Shown: piece by piece, positions 1 to 14,200 of the stretch | How the letters are laid out: each line of letters opens with the position of its first letter | Position numbering within the stretch: position 1 is the stretch's first letter | Assembly (NCBI GenBank): GCA_026874595.1 | Contig: CM049322.1 | Coordinates: 27,312,840 to 27,376,839 of the forward strand | Direction: 5' to 3' | From: Sipunculus nudus | Lineage: Eukaryota; Annelida; Sipuncula; Golfingiida; Sipunculidae | Length of the DNA stretch: 64,000 nt | Made by a program: the position numbers and the translations under genes | The notes under the pieces: model-generated | Told to the model about the DNA's origin: nothing | The model's input: the letters and a program-made list of their open reading frames with translations, nothing else | Databases searched by the model: none

Positions 1-2077
1 TACTGTGCTGTTTTATATTATCTGTGGGTAAATCCCACATTGTTGTCATGTTTCAATATATTGTCTACTGATCACGGGAAAGGCTCAGCCAATATCAATG
101 AGAAACTGCACCTGCGTTGTTTGTCCTTGGAGTTTCCGACAAAGAAACGAGTTCTAATTAAATTAAACGTATATTTAAGTTCTTTGTGGTAGGGGCTTGT
201 CTCTTTTGGAGTGGAACAATATCTAATTTATGGCATCTAATGGATTAAGTAATCTGCAGAATCTGGACGTTCTCTTCGTACTTGGGATTTTTCTTCTACA
301 ACTGCTTGAGAAGATCTTGTACCTTGTGGTTTAAAATATCCTATGATCTTTTCCAGATGATCCTCCTGTCGGCCATCTTGCACAGACATCTGTTTACCAC
401 AGCTTGTACTAACCTACTCGGCCCGTCACTTTTCTCAAAGGACGCAGATTAGGTATCCAAGCCAGTCGTTTCATCCAACGTGTCTGGCACCTAAAATCTA
501 CATATTTCTTCATTTCATCTTCTAGTCATCCTCGGATATGCTGATCGAAGGCTAAACTTAGCGTCCATCGATAATTTCGAGTTTGCAATCTGTGAGAGCC
601 GGAGAAGGACCATACATCAAAGTCTCATTTCGTTGTTCCTGCTCGTATCATCGTTGAATTTGCCCCTAAGGGAGCTTACTCCCTCTCAAGTTGATACGAC
701 AGTAATCCCTTCTCCGCCTCAATCTATCCGTTCCATTTAGCAAGCAAATCAATGTTGGTCAGCTAATCTTGCAATTCAACCTGCTCACCACTAAACTGGT
801 CAACATTTCTTTGCTTGACAAGACCAAGTTCTAGGTACGCGGACCCCTGGATCCTGCTTCATCTCAGAGGCTCTACATGGCAAGAGCTGAGGCCGCATTA
901 TATTTCGGGTTGAAGTGAACAGTGGTCTTGTTTCTCGCATTTTCTGGCCCATTGTCTTATATCGTCCAACTCCGTTTATACATCAGTTTATGCCTCAGTT
1001 TATATTCTGGTTTCCAGCAACTATGTGATTTTGAAGTTCCATTACGATTTGTGCTCTGTTATTGTCGGACATTGACTTTTAAGGTTTTCACTCCATTACT
1101 CAGGAAGGATAGGTAACAGTGACCTACATTTAGGTTTCCACAGAGGACCGAGTGGACCAGTTAGCATGTTTTTCCCCCTGGATTTTTGTGGATGAATTCT
1201 AATGTTTTCGTTACATTAACTCGTGGATTTGAGCAGTTCACGGCGACCACTTTTTGGTTTCCACAAAGAACCTGTCAGGACTTGTCACATATGAAGTTTT
1301 AAGTTCCTGGGTCATGTTGTTACGATTTTCGTGCTATTAATGGTGTATAATGGCTTTTGAGGTTTTAGTCCAGAAAATCATGAAATATAGATCAAAGCGA
1401 CCTACTTTCTGCTATCCACAGATGACCTGAGTGGACAAATAAGCATGTGAAGTCAAAAGTCCCGTGGTTTTCGGTTACAATTTGTACCTTGTTAACAGTC
1501 TTACAGGATTCTGGTGTTTTCGCTGTTTAACTGTGTGACTGGAAGTCAGCTTATAAAGACAAGCAAGCCCTATGACATTATGGGCTGTAATTCATAAACA
1601 TTTTAAACATTTTTTAAAAACTTTTCTGTATTTTTTAATTAGCAAGACAAAAATATGTTTGGGTAAAGCACAGTAAGTTGATGGTATAATGCAAAGTATA
1701 TCATTGTGGAGTCAACAGTAGCTAAATCTAGTATCTCCACAGTCAAGAGCGAGATTGACTTCAGGATAAAGACCAAGGTAACTCATTTTCAATTCAGTCA
1801 TAGAACTCGGTTGAATCAATTTGGTATATCAAATTCAAGTAAGCAGCGTCGCACGGTCTTAGGGCTCATAATAAGTATTTTAGCGGACTCGACCTTGATG
1901 GTCATGGTTAAGGTCGTTAGTTTTTGAAATCAGAAAACTTTGTCAATACAATTTTTGCATCAGATCATAGGAGAAAATGTTTGACACTTAAAACGTTAGT
2001 GTTCTCAAGTATCACAATTTCCAAAGATTTGGCCTTCAAATTCACAGTCAAGGGCATTAAATTTCTAACTCACCCAA
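1..2077. other. No gene recognised; eroded dispersed repeat
   Basis: No convincing coding signal on either strand. From about 1130 to 1560 there are weak matches to repeat family Y (phrases such as 'gtttccaca' plus 'gaccta' and 'gttacgattt'), so at least this part is old repeat. The short ORFs here look random. Confidence 0.5.
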
Positions 2078-3776
2078 CAAGGGACCCATGGGTCACGGCG
2101 CTCAGCTGAAGTTTGAATTTTTGGCAAATGCAAAATATACAAAATATTCTATTGTAATGTTTTTTATATATATAGGTATATGAGAAGCTAAGAGGAAAGA
2201 GGCCCGTCTACTTGGTTATAGTAAAAATTTAAATATATGATTGCAAAACTAATACTCTGACAAGACTGTCATGAAGAAAAACAGTAAAAGTTTTGAGATA
2301 CTGTGATGCATATGAAAAATTTACAGATGGACAGGCAAGTGGACAGAATGGACTTATACCTTTATTTCACTTTCAAGGGAATAATGCATTTAAGTTTATA
2401 TAAAAGCCTTTTTTGTAGCATATCCTCTTTTTCCATTTATAGTTTTATCAGATTCATTTTTTCTATTTACAAGTTTTATAAATTTGTAACAAAAAAAATC
2501 TGAAAATATAAGTTAAAATATCAGAATTCCAAGTTACAATCATTATTTATTGAAAAAACATCTTTACAAATAAAGTATACACCCTGTTGGTTGAATGATG
2601 GACAAACAATATCATTGTGCTAATAACTATCTCAGCTATAATATATTACTGGAATTAATAGTCAATTTCACACCTGATGAAGTTTGAACTCTTCTGAGGT
2701 AAGGAATTTCTTATCTGATGAACATCCACACTTTCATAGCAATACACCACTTTGTGGACACAATTAAATGTGCATTTTAATCATTGTAAACCTGGTGGTA
2801 CAATACAAAATCTAAAATGTAGCATAGCCTAGAATAAGAATGAATCTAATACAGAAAATTATAACATTCATCTAGTTTATGCACTATCTTGGGAGGGGGA
2901 ATGTGCAGGGGCAGAGGGGAAGCCTGCTAGAAGTGGCCAAGCTGAGCCAAGGCAAGCTGCCTGGAGTGGGTTACATAACACAAGTGAAGCTGTACTACTA
3001 GGTGGGCTATAGGTGTAAACAACACTTGACATGGTGTATGAAAACTTGAATAAAAGCTACTCTTTTCAATCAGTTCCTTTGAAATTTCAGATTTTAAAAG
3101 ATTAAATCCTTATGTATATATGCTGTGAAAATTAAATCAACAGTGCTTACAGGGAAAAAAACATGCCATTGTCAAAGCTGGACAAAATTCAAAGTATTGA
3201 TTATCTATTTATGCTAATAACTTGAAAAATTTGCAAAATTCAGATCTAATTTTGGGTAAACAATTTAATCTTGTTTAAATAAAGTTATATCCCTGAAAAA
3301 AGTCTCCAGCTTCAGCAATTCTTATGTTAGGTGAGTAAATATATTTTCTGATTTTTGAAAAAATTGCATTATACTTGGGCCCATAACTTCAAAACAATAT
3401 GCTATACTGACCTAATTTTTGGTAAGTACATGTAAAATGTTTGGAAGAATATGTATGCTAAATATGATCAAAAACAGATCAGTGGTTTTGATATTATGCA
3501 GCCTTGAAGTGTAACAATGGCTTTTTTATGGAAAATGGAGGTTTTCCTTAATATTTCAAAGGAACCAAGTCCTAGTGACCCAATTTTTCGGTATGGTAGG
3601 AGATTTTGGGGACCACTAAACTGTACGTGAAATTTTGGATTTGTACGTCCAATGCTTTCAAAACATGCCCATTTAATGGCCGGACGGCCGGATGACCAGA
3701 TGGCTGGACGGACAGACAATGGACAAAGGACAATAACTATAGCTCAAGATGACTTAAAGGTCAGCTGAGCTAAAAA
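2078..3776 (+). repeat. Dispersed repeat family X, copy 1
   Basis: A 1.7-kb non-coding unit. It opens with ACAAGGGACCCATGGGTCAC followed by GCTCAGCTGA (2100-2109) and closes with TCAGCTGAGC (3761-3770) plus an A-run. The closing decamer is the exact reverse complement of the opening one. Its body aligns by eye with the copy at 31411-34236 (shared phrases around 3100-3430 and 32400-32710). A stretch like CGGACGGACAGACAATGG precedes the 3' end, as in other copies. No ORF of note. It lies 3' of RIDA. It may be a non-autonomous transposon; the superfamily is unknown. Confidence 0.7.
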
Positions 3777-5161
3777 TTGGTTAAAAATTTGTGTATCAAA
3801 TTTGAACGGAAAATATGAAATCATTTTAATGTTCACACATTTTTATATTTTGGCTTACTAGACCTTGAAGATCAAGGTCAATGTCTACCATTTTGGCACT
3901 CGTCCAAGATTATGGTTAAAGGAAAATTATGCTGTGCCTCAGTAGTTAATACATTAACAAGAAATCCTGCATATGTATTGAAAGAAAGTCATAAACCCTG
4001 AAAAAAACCTACAAAGGATGGGGATAGGGTAGCTATTTATTCCAATGATGCACAAAGAATTCTTCATTGATTTATATGGGGTGTCCTCATCAAAAAAAAA
4101 AAACAAAGTCATTTATAATGGTTGAACTTTTTTATTTCAATAACATTTAAATCAGTTAATATACATAACAGATAAAATATGATATGTGGTTCATCTATAT
4201 TTTCTTCTGATATGTGATCATGTATGAAATAAAATCATTTGGAATGCATCTGTTCTTTTTGCAATAAAACTTTTAATAAATTGTTTAAGATAATCCTTTA
4301 TTTATCCAAAATATCTTCTCCTAAACATCATTCATATATACTGTTCAAGAGGATTTAGTGTGGAACGACTGACTGTGTACAAATAATCTCTGATTGGGTA
4401 AGGTTTCTTTGTAACATTTACTGGTTTATGGAGAGTCCATGAGCACCTAAACATGGCAGCATGAAGCACAGATTCCATGTGTATGGAATGCAGAACAATG
4501 ATTGTTAGATTTCATATGTACCGGACCCATCATACTGTACCATGCTTTGTTTATCTATTTAAAGCACCAAGTATACCATGCAGAAATTGCAAAATGTAGC
4601 AATTTGTTTTGCCTGATATGCATTCCACATGCCAGTTAGCACAGGTGGAGTTGGTGTGGATTTTTATACACATTCCTGATTCAGGATTCTCATTCCTAGC
4701 ATATGGAATCTTAGCATTTACAATGAGGAGGGCACGAGGGGCATGATCAAAGTCTCTGACATAAAATGAAAAGATTATCAAAGCTTCTGACTAAACCTGA
4801 CTCAGTTACCACACCAAAAAAGGCAGGAGCAATACATTAGTGCATAATGTCCCCATCATATGTCTTGTGACCTCTTACCTCATTAAATTTGCATGGGTTT
4901 TCCTGAAAATTTATCTATATATATACCAGAGAATAAACTGGAGAAAAACATCACATGGAATTTTATTGATTACTGATCCCTAAACCTTAGTTGATGATAT
5001 TTATTAATACTCAACAGATCGTCATCTTTAAATTGACATGTACTAACTGACTGTCAAACAATGACTGCTGGTTCATGTTAGTATTCTGGGTGCAGGCATT
5101 GACCAGGTTAGTTTTTTCTTCTAGTGCAGTTCAATGGCCAATCCACGTTAAGGCTGAAATT
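3777..5161. other. RIDA 3' flank, no other gene seen
   Basis: AT-rich sequence beyond the RIDA stop codon. The part next to 5161 should hold the RIDA 3' UTR. Two AATAAA hexamers occur on the minus strand, at 5000-5005 and 4962-4967. Nothing else is recognisable between 3777 and 4960. Confidence 0.5.
5000..5005 (-). terminator. Candidate RIDA poly(A) signal
   Basis: AATAAA on the minus strand, 157 bases past the RIDA stop codon; a second AATAAA lies at 4962-4967. Position fits a short 3' UTR. The hexamer is common in AT-rich DNA, so transcript ends are needed to confirm it. Confidence 0.35.
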
Positions 5162-5221
5162 CTACTCCACATCCTGTACAGTCCCTAATACAGCAACTGC
5201 CTCAATCTCAACCCGTGCTCC
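5162..5221 (-). CDS. RIDA: RIDA exon 6 (coding part)
   Basis: 60 nt: GARVEIEAVAVLGTVQDVE then TAG. Acceptor TACTGTTGCAG|G. The IEAVA strand is the C-terminal family signature. Confidence 0.96.
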   Translation of the reverse strand, partial: GARVEIEAVAVLGTVQDVE

Positions 5222-8200
5222 CTGCAACAGTAAAGGCAGGTCATTTTTATCCTCCAACTCATTGTGACTTTGTGTGTTTGTTTAATTGTGTGTGAGAGAG
5301 ATTAAGAAAGAGAGAGAAAGGAGAGTTGACACATGTGACATATCTTGATATCCCTGAACCTGTAGATATAAACAGAAGGGAATTGTGCTGCAGCTAATGA
5401 AACATTCAGCAATCCTCTAACCCATGGCACTGTATACTGGTAATGTCCTGGTCCCTGTGCATTTGAGCATGCTCAAATACATGGAGTGCTAAATCATGCT
5501 CAGGGTGGTGGATTTATGGAAGGTGGGGGGGGGGGGGGGGTTGATGAGGGGTATAGCATATCTTCTTACCAAAGATTATATATATAGGAGCCTACCTCAA
5601 AATACATGATAGTGTACAATAATGAACTTTAAATAAACATGACTGATCCTTTCATATTTTTATATCTCCTTTAATGCTTTCTTTGTAGATGTTACTGTCT
5701 GATGTGTTTTCCCTCAATATTACATGCAAAGTCCAATAGAGAGGGGGAGGTAATGGCCTCCTGCAGCAATCCCCCCCCCCTGGATATGCCCAAGATGCTC
5801 TGCTCCAAAAATTATGTAGCATACTCTGAACAACATATTAATGTATCATACTCTAATCAACATATAAATGTATCATACTCTAATCAACATATTAATGTAT
5901 CATACTCTAATCAACATATAAATGTATCATACTCTTATCAACATATTAATGTATCATACTCTGATCATCATACTAATGTATCATACTCTAATCAACATAT
6001 AAATGTATCATACTCTAATCAACATATTAATGTATCATACTCTGATCATCATACTAATGTATCATACTCTAATCAACATATAAATGCATCATTCTCTGAT
6101 CATATTAATATATCATACTCATTCCAAAAAGTTATGTATGATACTCTAATTAACATATAAATCTATCATACTCTGATCACCATATCAATGTATCATACTC
6201 TGATCCACATATAAATGTATCATACTCTGATCCACACAGAAAAGTATTATATCCTTGTCTATTATCAGTCATAATTATTGTACCACACTCCTTATCTCTA
6301 ATCAGTCACAATTATTATACCACAGAACATAATATCCTGTTTTGTGGATTAGATCATCATACCCTGTTCTGTTGATCAGAACATGACACCCTGCTGTGTG
6401 GATCAAAACATGATACACTGTTGTGTGGATCAGAACATGACACCCAGCTGTGTGGATCAGAACATGATACCCAGCTGTGTGGATCAGAACATAATATCCT
6501 GTTGTGTGGATCAAAAGATAATATCCTGTTGTGTTGATCAGAACATGATACTCTGTTGTGTTGATCAGAACATGATACTCTTTTGTGTTGAACAGAACAT
6601 GACACCCTGCTGTGTGGATCAAAACATAATATCCTTTTGTGTGGATCAAAAGATAATATCCTGTTGTGTTGATCAGAACTTGACACCCAGCTGTGTGGAT
6701 CAGAACATAATATCCTGTTGTGTGGATCAAAAGATAATATCCTGTTGTGTTGATCAGAACATGATACTCTGTTGTGTTGATCAGAAAATGATACTCTTTT
6801 GTGCTGATCAGAACATGATACTCTTTTGTGCTGATCAGAACATGATACCATGCTGTGTGGATCAGAACATGATACTCTGTTGTGTTGATCAGAACATGAT
6901 ACTCTGTTGTGTTGATCAAAACATGATACTCTGTTGTGTTGATCAGAACATGATACTCTGTTGTGTTGATCAGAACATGATAATCTGTTGTATAAATCAG
7001 AACATGAAACTCTGTTGTGTTGATCAGAACATGATACTCTGTTGTGTTGATCAGAACATGATACTCTTTTGAGTTGATCAGAAAATGGCACCCTGTTATG
7101 TGTATCAGAACATGATACCATGCTGTGTGGATCAGAACATGATACTCTGTTGTGTTGATCAGAACATAATACCAAGCTGTGTGGATCACAAAATGATACC
7201 CAGGTGTGTGGATCAGAACATGATACCCAGCTGTGTGGATCAAAACATGATACCCTGTTATATGTATCAGAACATGATACCATGCTGTTTGTGTCAGAAC
7301 ATGATACCCAGTTGTGTGGATCAGAACATGATACTCTGTTGTGTTGATCAGAACATGATACTCTGTTGTGTTGATCAGAACATGATACTCTGTTGTGTGA
7401 ATCAGAACATGATACTCTGTTGTGTTGATCAGAACATGATACTCTGTTGTGTGAATCAGAACATAATACTCTGTTGTGCTGAACAGAACATGATACCCTG
7501 TTATGTGGATCAGAACATGATACCCATTTGATTAAACTGACGTCCCAAATACAGATATAGACTGCCTAAACTTACAAACAAAATAAGCTTTAGACCACTA
7601 AAAATTACAAACAAATTCAGATATACCTGGTAGACCACTTAAATTTAGAAACATATACAGATATAGACCACTTTAAGTTATAAACAAATACAGATACAGG
7701 CCACATGCTTTAGGTAGAAATGACACTCTGTATACAGATAGGCCACTCAGGCCACTTACTTTTGGAAGCGCTGCAACTTGATAGGCAGCCCTTGCTGGTG
7801 GGCGGCTGGTAAAGTCTGTAAAGATATAACATCAATCTTAGGTTCAATGTTGTTATTGTGTAACATCTATCTATGTAGTATCAGCTTTAATCCCAACACA
7901 GGTTCATGAACAAAACAGTTAAAATTTTTGCCATGCTGACAGATGACCAAATATAATTTTTAGACTTTTAAGACACACTGACCTCATTTCAGGCAGGCCT
8001 CCTTTCTTCCTACTAGGGCCTATGCTTCTGAAGCATTTCAATTTGAAATTGTTATACAATTCTGAATTTTAAAAGTTGATATTCACAAGGGACCCATGAG
8101 TCAATACTCAGCTGAAAATTATTCGTTCCCTTTCCGCCTGAGTACCTGTTTTCTGTTTTCTCATTGTCACAGAACTGACAGGAATTTCAGAATGATGGTC

Positions 8201-11200
8201 CTGTGGCCTTAACCAATGGCCTTGTGACAAAAACTCAGGGAACTTATTATCCTTGAACTTGCAGTATTTTATATTATTGTAACAAAAGATTGTCTAAAAA
8301 TCTACTGATTTCTCTCACATTTGGCAAGTAAGCCAGGTATGAAAGATGGAAACTTTGGGATGCAAAGTTTGATTTACAGTGCATCCACAATCTTTTTAAA
8401 GTTGTGTCTCCTTTGACCTTCACCTTTGACCTCTGGACCCTGAAAATAAAAATGTTACTTAATTAAGAAGTAGGTCATAAATGAATCAAGCCTGAAGCCA
8501 ATCTGTCTATCCAAACCAGAATTATCATCCTTAAACTAATTTGTGAAGGGATGGGCCCTTTGACCATGACCTTTGACCCTATGACCCCAGAATTGTAGAG
8601 CATCTTTCCCTATTGGCAATGGAGCAATATTTTGAAGATGGAAGGTTTAGGATGAACAGTTTGGCTTGAAATGCATAGAAATTCTTTTTTAAGAAATGTG
8701 ACTTTTGACCTTTGGACCTTTGAACCACAAAATCAACAGGGTTCTTACTTTAGTGGTGAGCCATATATCAGTTAAGTTTGAAACCAATATGACAAACTGA
8801 ACTGGAGTTATCATCTGGAAACTTATTTGTGATCAGATGGTCCCTGTGACCTTGACCTTTGACCTTGTGACCCCAAATTCATTTATGCTCTCCCCATACT
8901 GGCAAGTCCGCTAAATGCCCAAGATGGAAAGTTTGGGATATAAAGCTTGGCTTAAAAATGCAGCCTTATTCTTTTTAAATAAGTGAGTCTTGTGACCTTG
9001 ACCTCATGACCCAAAAAATATGCAGGTTCTTGCTTTAGTGAAGGGCCATATGAAAATCAAGTTTGAAATCCATATGTCAATCCAATCTGGAGTTATCATC
9101 TGGCAACAAATTTGTGTGGATGGACAGATGGACAGACAGAAAAACAGACAGACAGTCAGACAGGGTGATTACTGTAGGGTATCCACTTGTGATCAATAGA
9201 CACAACTGGTTTTGGGACATAAGATGGAATCACAGGTGAGAAACTGACATGATTGTTGTCATTTTTTAGTTAAAAATTGAAAAATATTCATAAAAATAAG
9301 AAACAGGTAGCACCACCACTTTTCTGAAACTGATAAAAACTACCGTAATGTCTACTTGAATTCGTACAGGAAAAAATAATTATTTTTCTCAGTGTGTGAA
9401 TTATTATATGTAAATATGAAAAATTAGAATATTGCAGGAGAGAAGATCGTTTGACACCTGAGAACCGGCGATGGGCGATAATAGATGATGTACGGTAACT
9501 TATTATTTAACACTTGTTCGGGAATATATGTGAGCGCTGCTGGTGACGAAAAAGATATCCAGTTTATCCCGTAACTGACATTTTATAAACCGGTGTTTTA
9601 TATATATATGTATTATATACAGGGTTTTAGCCGCGCCGGTCGGGGGTAACCGGGACGGCCTGTACTGCCGGCCGTAACAAACTTAACATTCGTAACCCAC
9701 AGACCGGCACAAAAGATCATAAAGATCGTCAAAAATCCAGCTACCGGCAATAGAACTTCAGTAATTCATTACCCCAAACTGTTAAATTTGTACCTCATTA
9801 GTATGTTAACAAATTTATTTGATCACGGCTGTGGTGCAAACAAAATTGACAGGAGTCACTGATCACCTGAATATTACACATCAAATAAATTATTGGTAAA
9901 CAAACAAGCAACGAAGCGTTTCACAGTTTGGACATGAAAGGAAAACATCATTAGCCAGGGGTCTCTCACGGCCTACAGCGGTGCGTAGCATCATTAGTGG
10001 TAAGAAAATGGGTTATTGTTTTGTAATACTTCATGGCAACATTTAATTCATTTACAAACATTATTTGTGTGGATTGCAGAACACGCCCTAATAAAATGGT
10101 AATGGTGATTTTCTTAGGGCGTTAATGAAATTTATTCGGGGTGCCACCTGGCGGCAAGTGAACTTATTACAGCCGTGAATATGTAATCTCAGCAGATATA
10201 TTTATATATTTCAATAAATTGTTTATTTTACCCGTTTGGTAATTTCAGTGGAAAGAAATAAATGAAAAAAAAATATATGTGTATCATATTTTTAAACTGG
10301 GACGGGGGAGTAACATAAAAGGGGGAAAAAATTGGTAGGTTTGAACTAGGAGCACATAGTTCAAACTGAAGCAGTGCATGCGCCTTTAACCAAATGGCCA
10401 CATTAACCAACGATTCACGCGGAAGTTTTTATTTGGGAGATTCTAATAAGATTTATACAGCGGGAAAAAAAATAATTATTTCACGGTTATAACCGTGATT
10501 TATCAAATTAAAACCCTTGAAGACAGCGGTATATTCTTTGTAGCTGCGGTTCAAAGCACTCTGACGATCTCCATTTAACCTTTGATGTCTTGTAGCACCA
10601 GGTCATGCCTGTGATCAGTGGTCCGTGCGAGGTTTGTCCCAAGTGGATTACTAGTATATGATCATCAGCTAATGTGATTTTTGTCCCACTTACAAATCCT
10701 TCTTATTATATTATTAAGTAAACAAAATATTATCGATTAAGACACATTTTTACCTCGAGTTCTATTGTTCAAATTACATTCATGCTGTAACAAGTCTGAA
10801 GCAAAGATGGCCCATCGGTATCAGTTAAGCGGCAGTTTTTCCAATTTACATACATGAAGTCGCAAATCTGATAAAATTGTTCCGATAAATTATCATGTTA
10901 CTTCCTCGCACTAAGACATAAAGATGTGTTGTTATCAGGTTAACAGCGTAGACATTTGATTCATCTCCGCATGCAAAGCCGTTTTAATCATAGCTACAAT
11001 TACTGTTCATACAGACCGCCGGTGGTCACCGGCAATAGCTAATATCGGCACAGTATGTTGGTGTACGAATTCATATATGTAATATAGAAAAATATGATTC
11101 AGGAAATTTATAGTGTGCGAACTAATGAAGGATACGAACTGATGTAGACATTACGGTAGTCATGGTCAATATTCAAAGCAAAATTCATGACAATCCATGC

Positions 11201-14200
11201 ATTAATTATCAAGATACTGGAGGTTTTGTATCAGATTTTTTATTATTCTTGGGGGTACTTAAATGCCCCATAGTTGGAGGATATAGGTTGCAGTGACCTA
11301 ATATCAGGTTTCCAAGGAGATTTTTATGGACCTCCCTTCATTTTTAGTTACAGGCTTCTAGGGTCAGCGGTTACGATTAGTGGCCTGATTACAGAAGGCC
11401 AGAAGGCCAGACAGCTGAGGGACAAAGTGCCATACCTATATCTCAGACGACTTACAGTCAGCTGAGCTAAAAGCCATCATTATCACTGTGATGACTTGTA
11501 AGAAGTTCCCAACTACAGAACCCCTATATCTACTAGTGGCCTATGGGCCATGACACTCAGCTGAATTTAAAATTCAGGTGATGCATGTATTAATGATAGT
11601 CGAAAGATATAGATTGCAGTGTCCTAGGTCCAGTGGTTATGATTTGTGCCTGTTAAAGGACGGACAGACAGCCAGACGGACAATGGACAAAGGGTGATTG
11701 CTATAGCTCAGATGACTTTCAGTCCACTGAGCTAAAAACTTGGTGCACAGTTCTTCACAATGGATCATACTGATCCTTTAACATAAATGTCTTAAGTTTC
11801 TTCTTGAACATGACTAGAATATAAGTTTGTCTGAGATCCAAGGGGGAGACTTTACCAAAAAGCTGGTCCCGCAATGCTAAAGGCTCTCTGAGCAATCAGT
11901 GATGACTTTGTTTTTGGCAATCTTGATTTCAAAATTTCAGGTTACGATTTGGCACATTTGGCTGGATCAGGTCTTGCAAGTAAGCAGAGGAAATTTGATG
12001 CTTTGTTTTGAATACTTGCATGGCAAGTTTGAACATTATATGCTGATTGTTGAGGAGCCAGTGTAGTCCGGCAGTGAAACCCCCAATTTCGAGTGCATCT
12101 GCATAAAATATTTTTGCAGTTTCATGACCTTTGGATCCTACTTATTTATATTAGAGAGGGTGTCACTCTAGCATTCTGGTAAAGGATTACATTGAAAAAT
12201 TTTGAATTGGAAATTAACATTAATTTTTTTACTACTGAAACTTCTGTGTGCATGGTAGTAGTCTGTGTTTTTCAGCTTTTGCATCTACTAAAGTATTGTG
12301 TTTTAGGTCTCTATAGGGATTGATGGTGGCAAATTGAGGCGTTATAAGCCTACGAAAGTGATCAGGCAATTTGCATGATATCAATGAATCAAGTTAAAGT
12401 GGAAATTGAAGTAGTTATCAACAAGTAACCCAGGGGTCATGATGCTCATCTGACTAGGAATACATTCACAAAAGTAATTTTATCAATGCCAAATTTTGTA
12501 GGTGGTATCCCCATTCAACTTGTGCATAGCTCATAGGATAAGGATAATAGAGACCTTATTTCAGCTTTCCAAGGAGATATTTCATGGACCTCCCTGGATG
12601 TCAAGTTAGAAGATTCTGGGTGCAATGGTTACAATTTGTGCCCTATTAACAGACAACCACATCTTTGAAGGTCTCAAGAAAACTCATTGAGAATTTGTTC
12701 TAACTTATCAGAATTTACAAGCAAATTAAAAACTCACCTGTTTGCCGAGTTCTACTACTCTGGTCATTGAGACTTTATGGAACCTGGTCTTTTTTGACCA
12801 TCTTGGTCTTTATTCATAATATATTGAATTGTCTGATTTATTTTTTACTGTTCATACTTAGTCATCATTGTATCATCTTTTATATGTATCAGCATTTTAG
12901 AGCATGCTTAGCATGGATTTTAGTATTTTTACGCTTTATAAAATAAATTATTATTATTATTGTTAAGTGTCTACCAACCTCGTCTTGTGTCTCCCTCACC
13001 CTGTGTTACAAGTAAAACACCCACACAAAATCACTCTGAACATAATGGTGGAGACCGTGTCCCGTACCTCCCTGTTCTATCAGCTACTGACCCCCAAAAG
13101 TGCTGAGGAAGCAGAATAGACCCACCACTGGTGAAACTGCCTGTTGTGCCTCCGCCATGGACAACCCACCTGAAGAAAAGGCTAAAGTTCTACGACTGCC
13201 AAGTTGGCCTGATGATACTGTTGCTCACTATCTTGCTTTAGTAAGAGGGTGTTGCCATAATCAAGTTTGCTTGTGACAAAGGCATGTATCAGTACCCCTA
13301 GCAAAGTCTTGTCTAAGTATAGCCATGACAACATGACACTCAGGCCTTCGGAAATAAACTGATACAGTGATAGGGCCTGGAGTCATGATGGCAGTCATAA
13401 CAGAACGCCCATTCTAAGGGTCGGATCAAAATATTTACTGTCTGGTATTATTTGGCATCACAGGCTTGTAAAGTCGTATTATATGTGCTTAATATCGAAG
13501 AAGAAATGTTGTTACACAAAATAATTACATTTATTACCTCCTTTCATCACTGTGGCATCGATTCACGTGAAGCGGTACTTCTCATTCAAAACTAAATGTG
13601 TCATGGCGCGGTCGTGTATGTAAACTTGGAAGTCGGAAGCCGGAAGCCGGAAACCAAGGAATTGTCTTATAAATAAAGCAGTTTAAAGCATGTACAAAAT
13701 GCTAACGCTTCAATACCGTTTTGTTTTTCCCCGATAGAATAAGATCTTCATTATCATTCTGTGAAGAATAATAGTGATCCATTCTTTAATCAGAAAGTTA
13801 TGGATGATTTTGTGCTCGGAAGCCATCTCGGAAATCAGTCAGAAGTGCTGGGATGTGATCCAATGTGTATAACTCGGAAGTCGAAGAGACGCACTGGTTA
13901 ACTTGTGGTCAGTTAAGAGTCACAGCCCAAATGCAGTTACATTATAATTATAGTTGCATGCATATATTAAAATTTTTTATGCATGATTCTGCTTTTAATG
14001 AGTGTATAATACAATATACATGATACATAATTGAAAAACTATAACTTCTTAATTTTTTTATTTGTAAATTTAATATATATTTTACAAATGTGTGGGTATA
14101 TTTTCACGTAATATATTTCGCCCCATCTAGAGCTATGATTTTGTTAAAGATATTTATATTTACATGAGGAATGTATGGGAAGGGATTAATTTTTAAAAAA

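Noticed and set aside
1-900. Possible tyrosine-recombinase or other coding relic on the plus strand
   Set aside because: Scattered readable stretches with many stops; no catalytic motif could be placed.
5702-6160. 152-residue ORF with NVSYSNQHI repeats
   Set aside because: Translation of the neighbouring 27-bp satellite; no signal peptide or family match.
6302-7531. Long ORFs on both strands (up to 313 residues) with 9-residue repeats
   Set aside because: They are translations of a 27-bp satellite whose period is a multiple of three; several frames are open on both strands and all lie inside a RIDA intron.
13157-13239. Possible Gypsy gag start (LRLPSWPDD)
   Set aside because: Too short, no further gag sequence; kept only as an unclassified insert.
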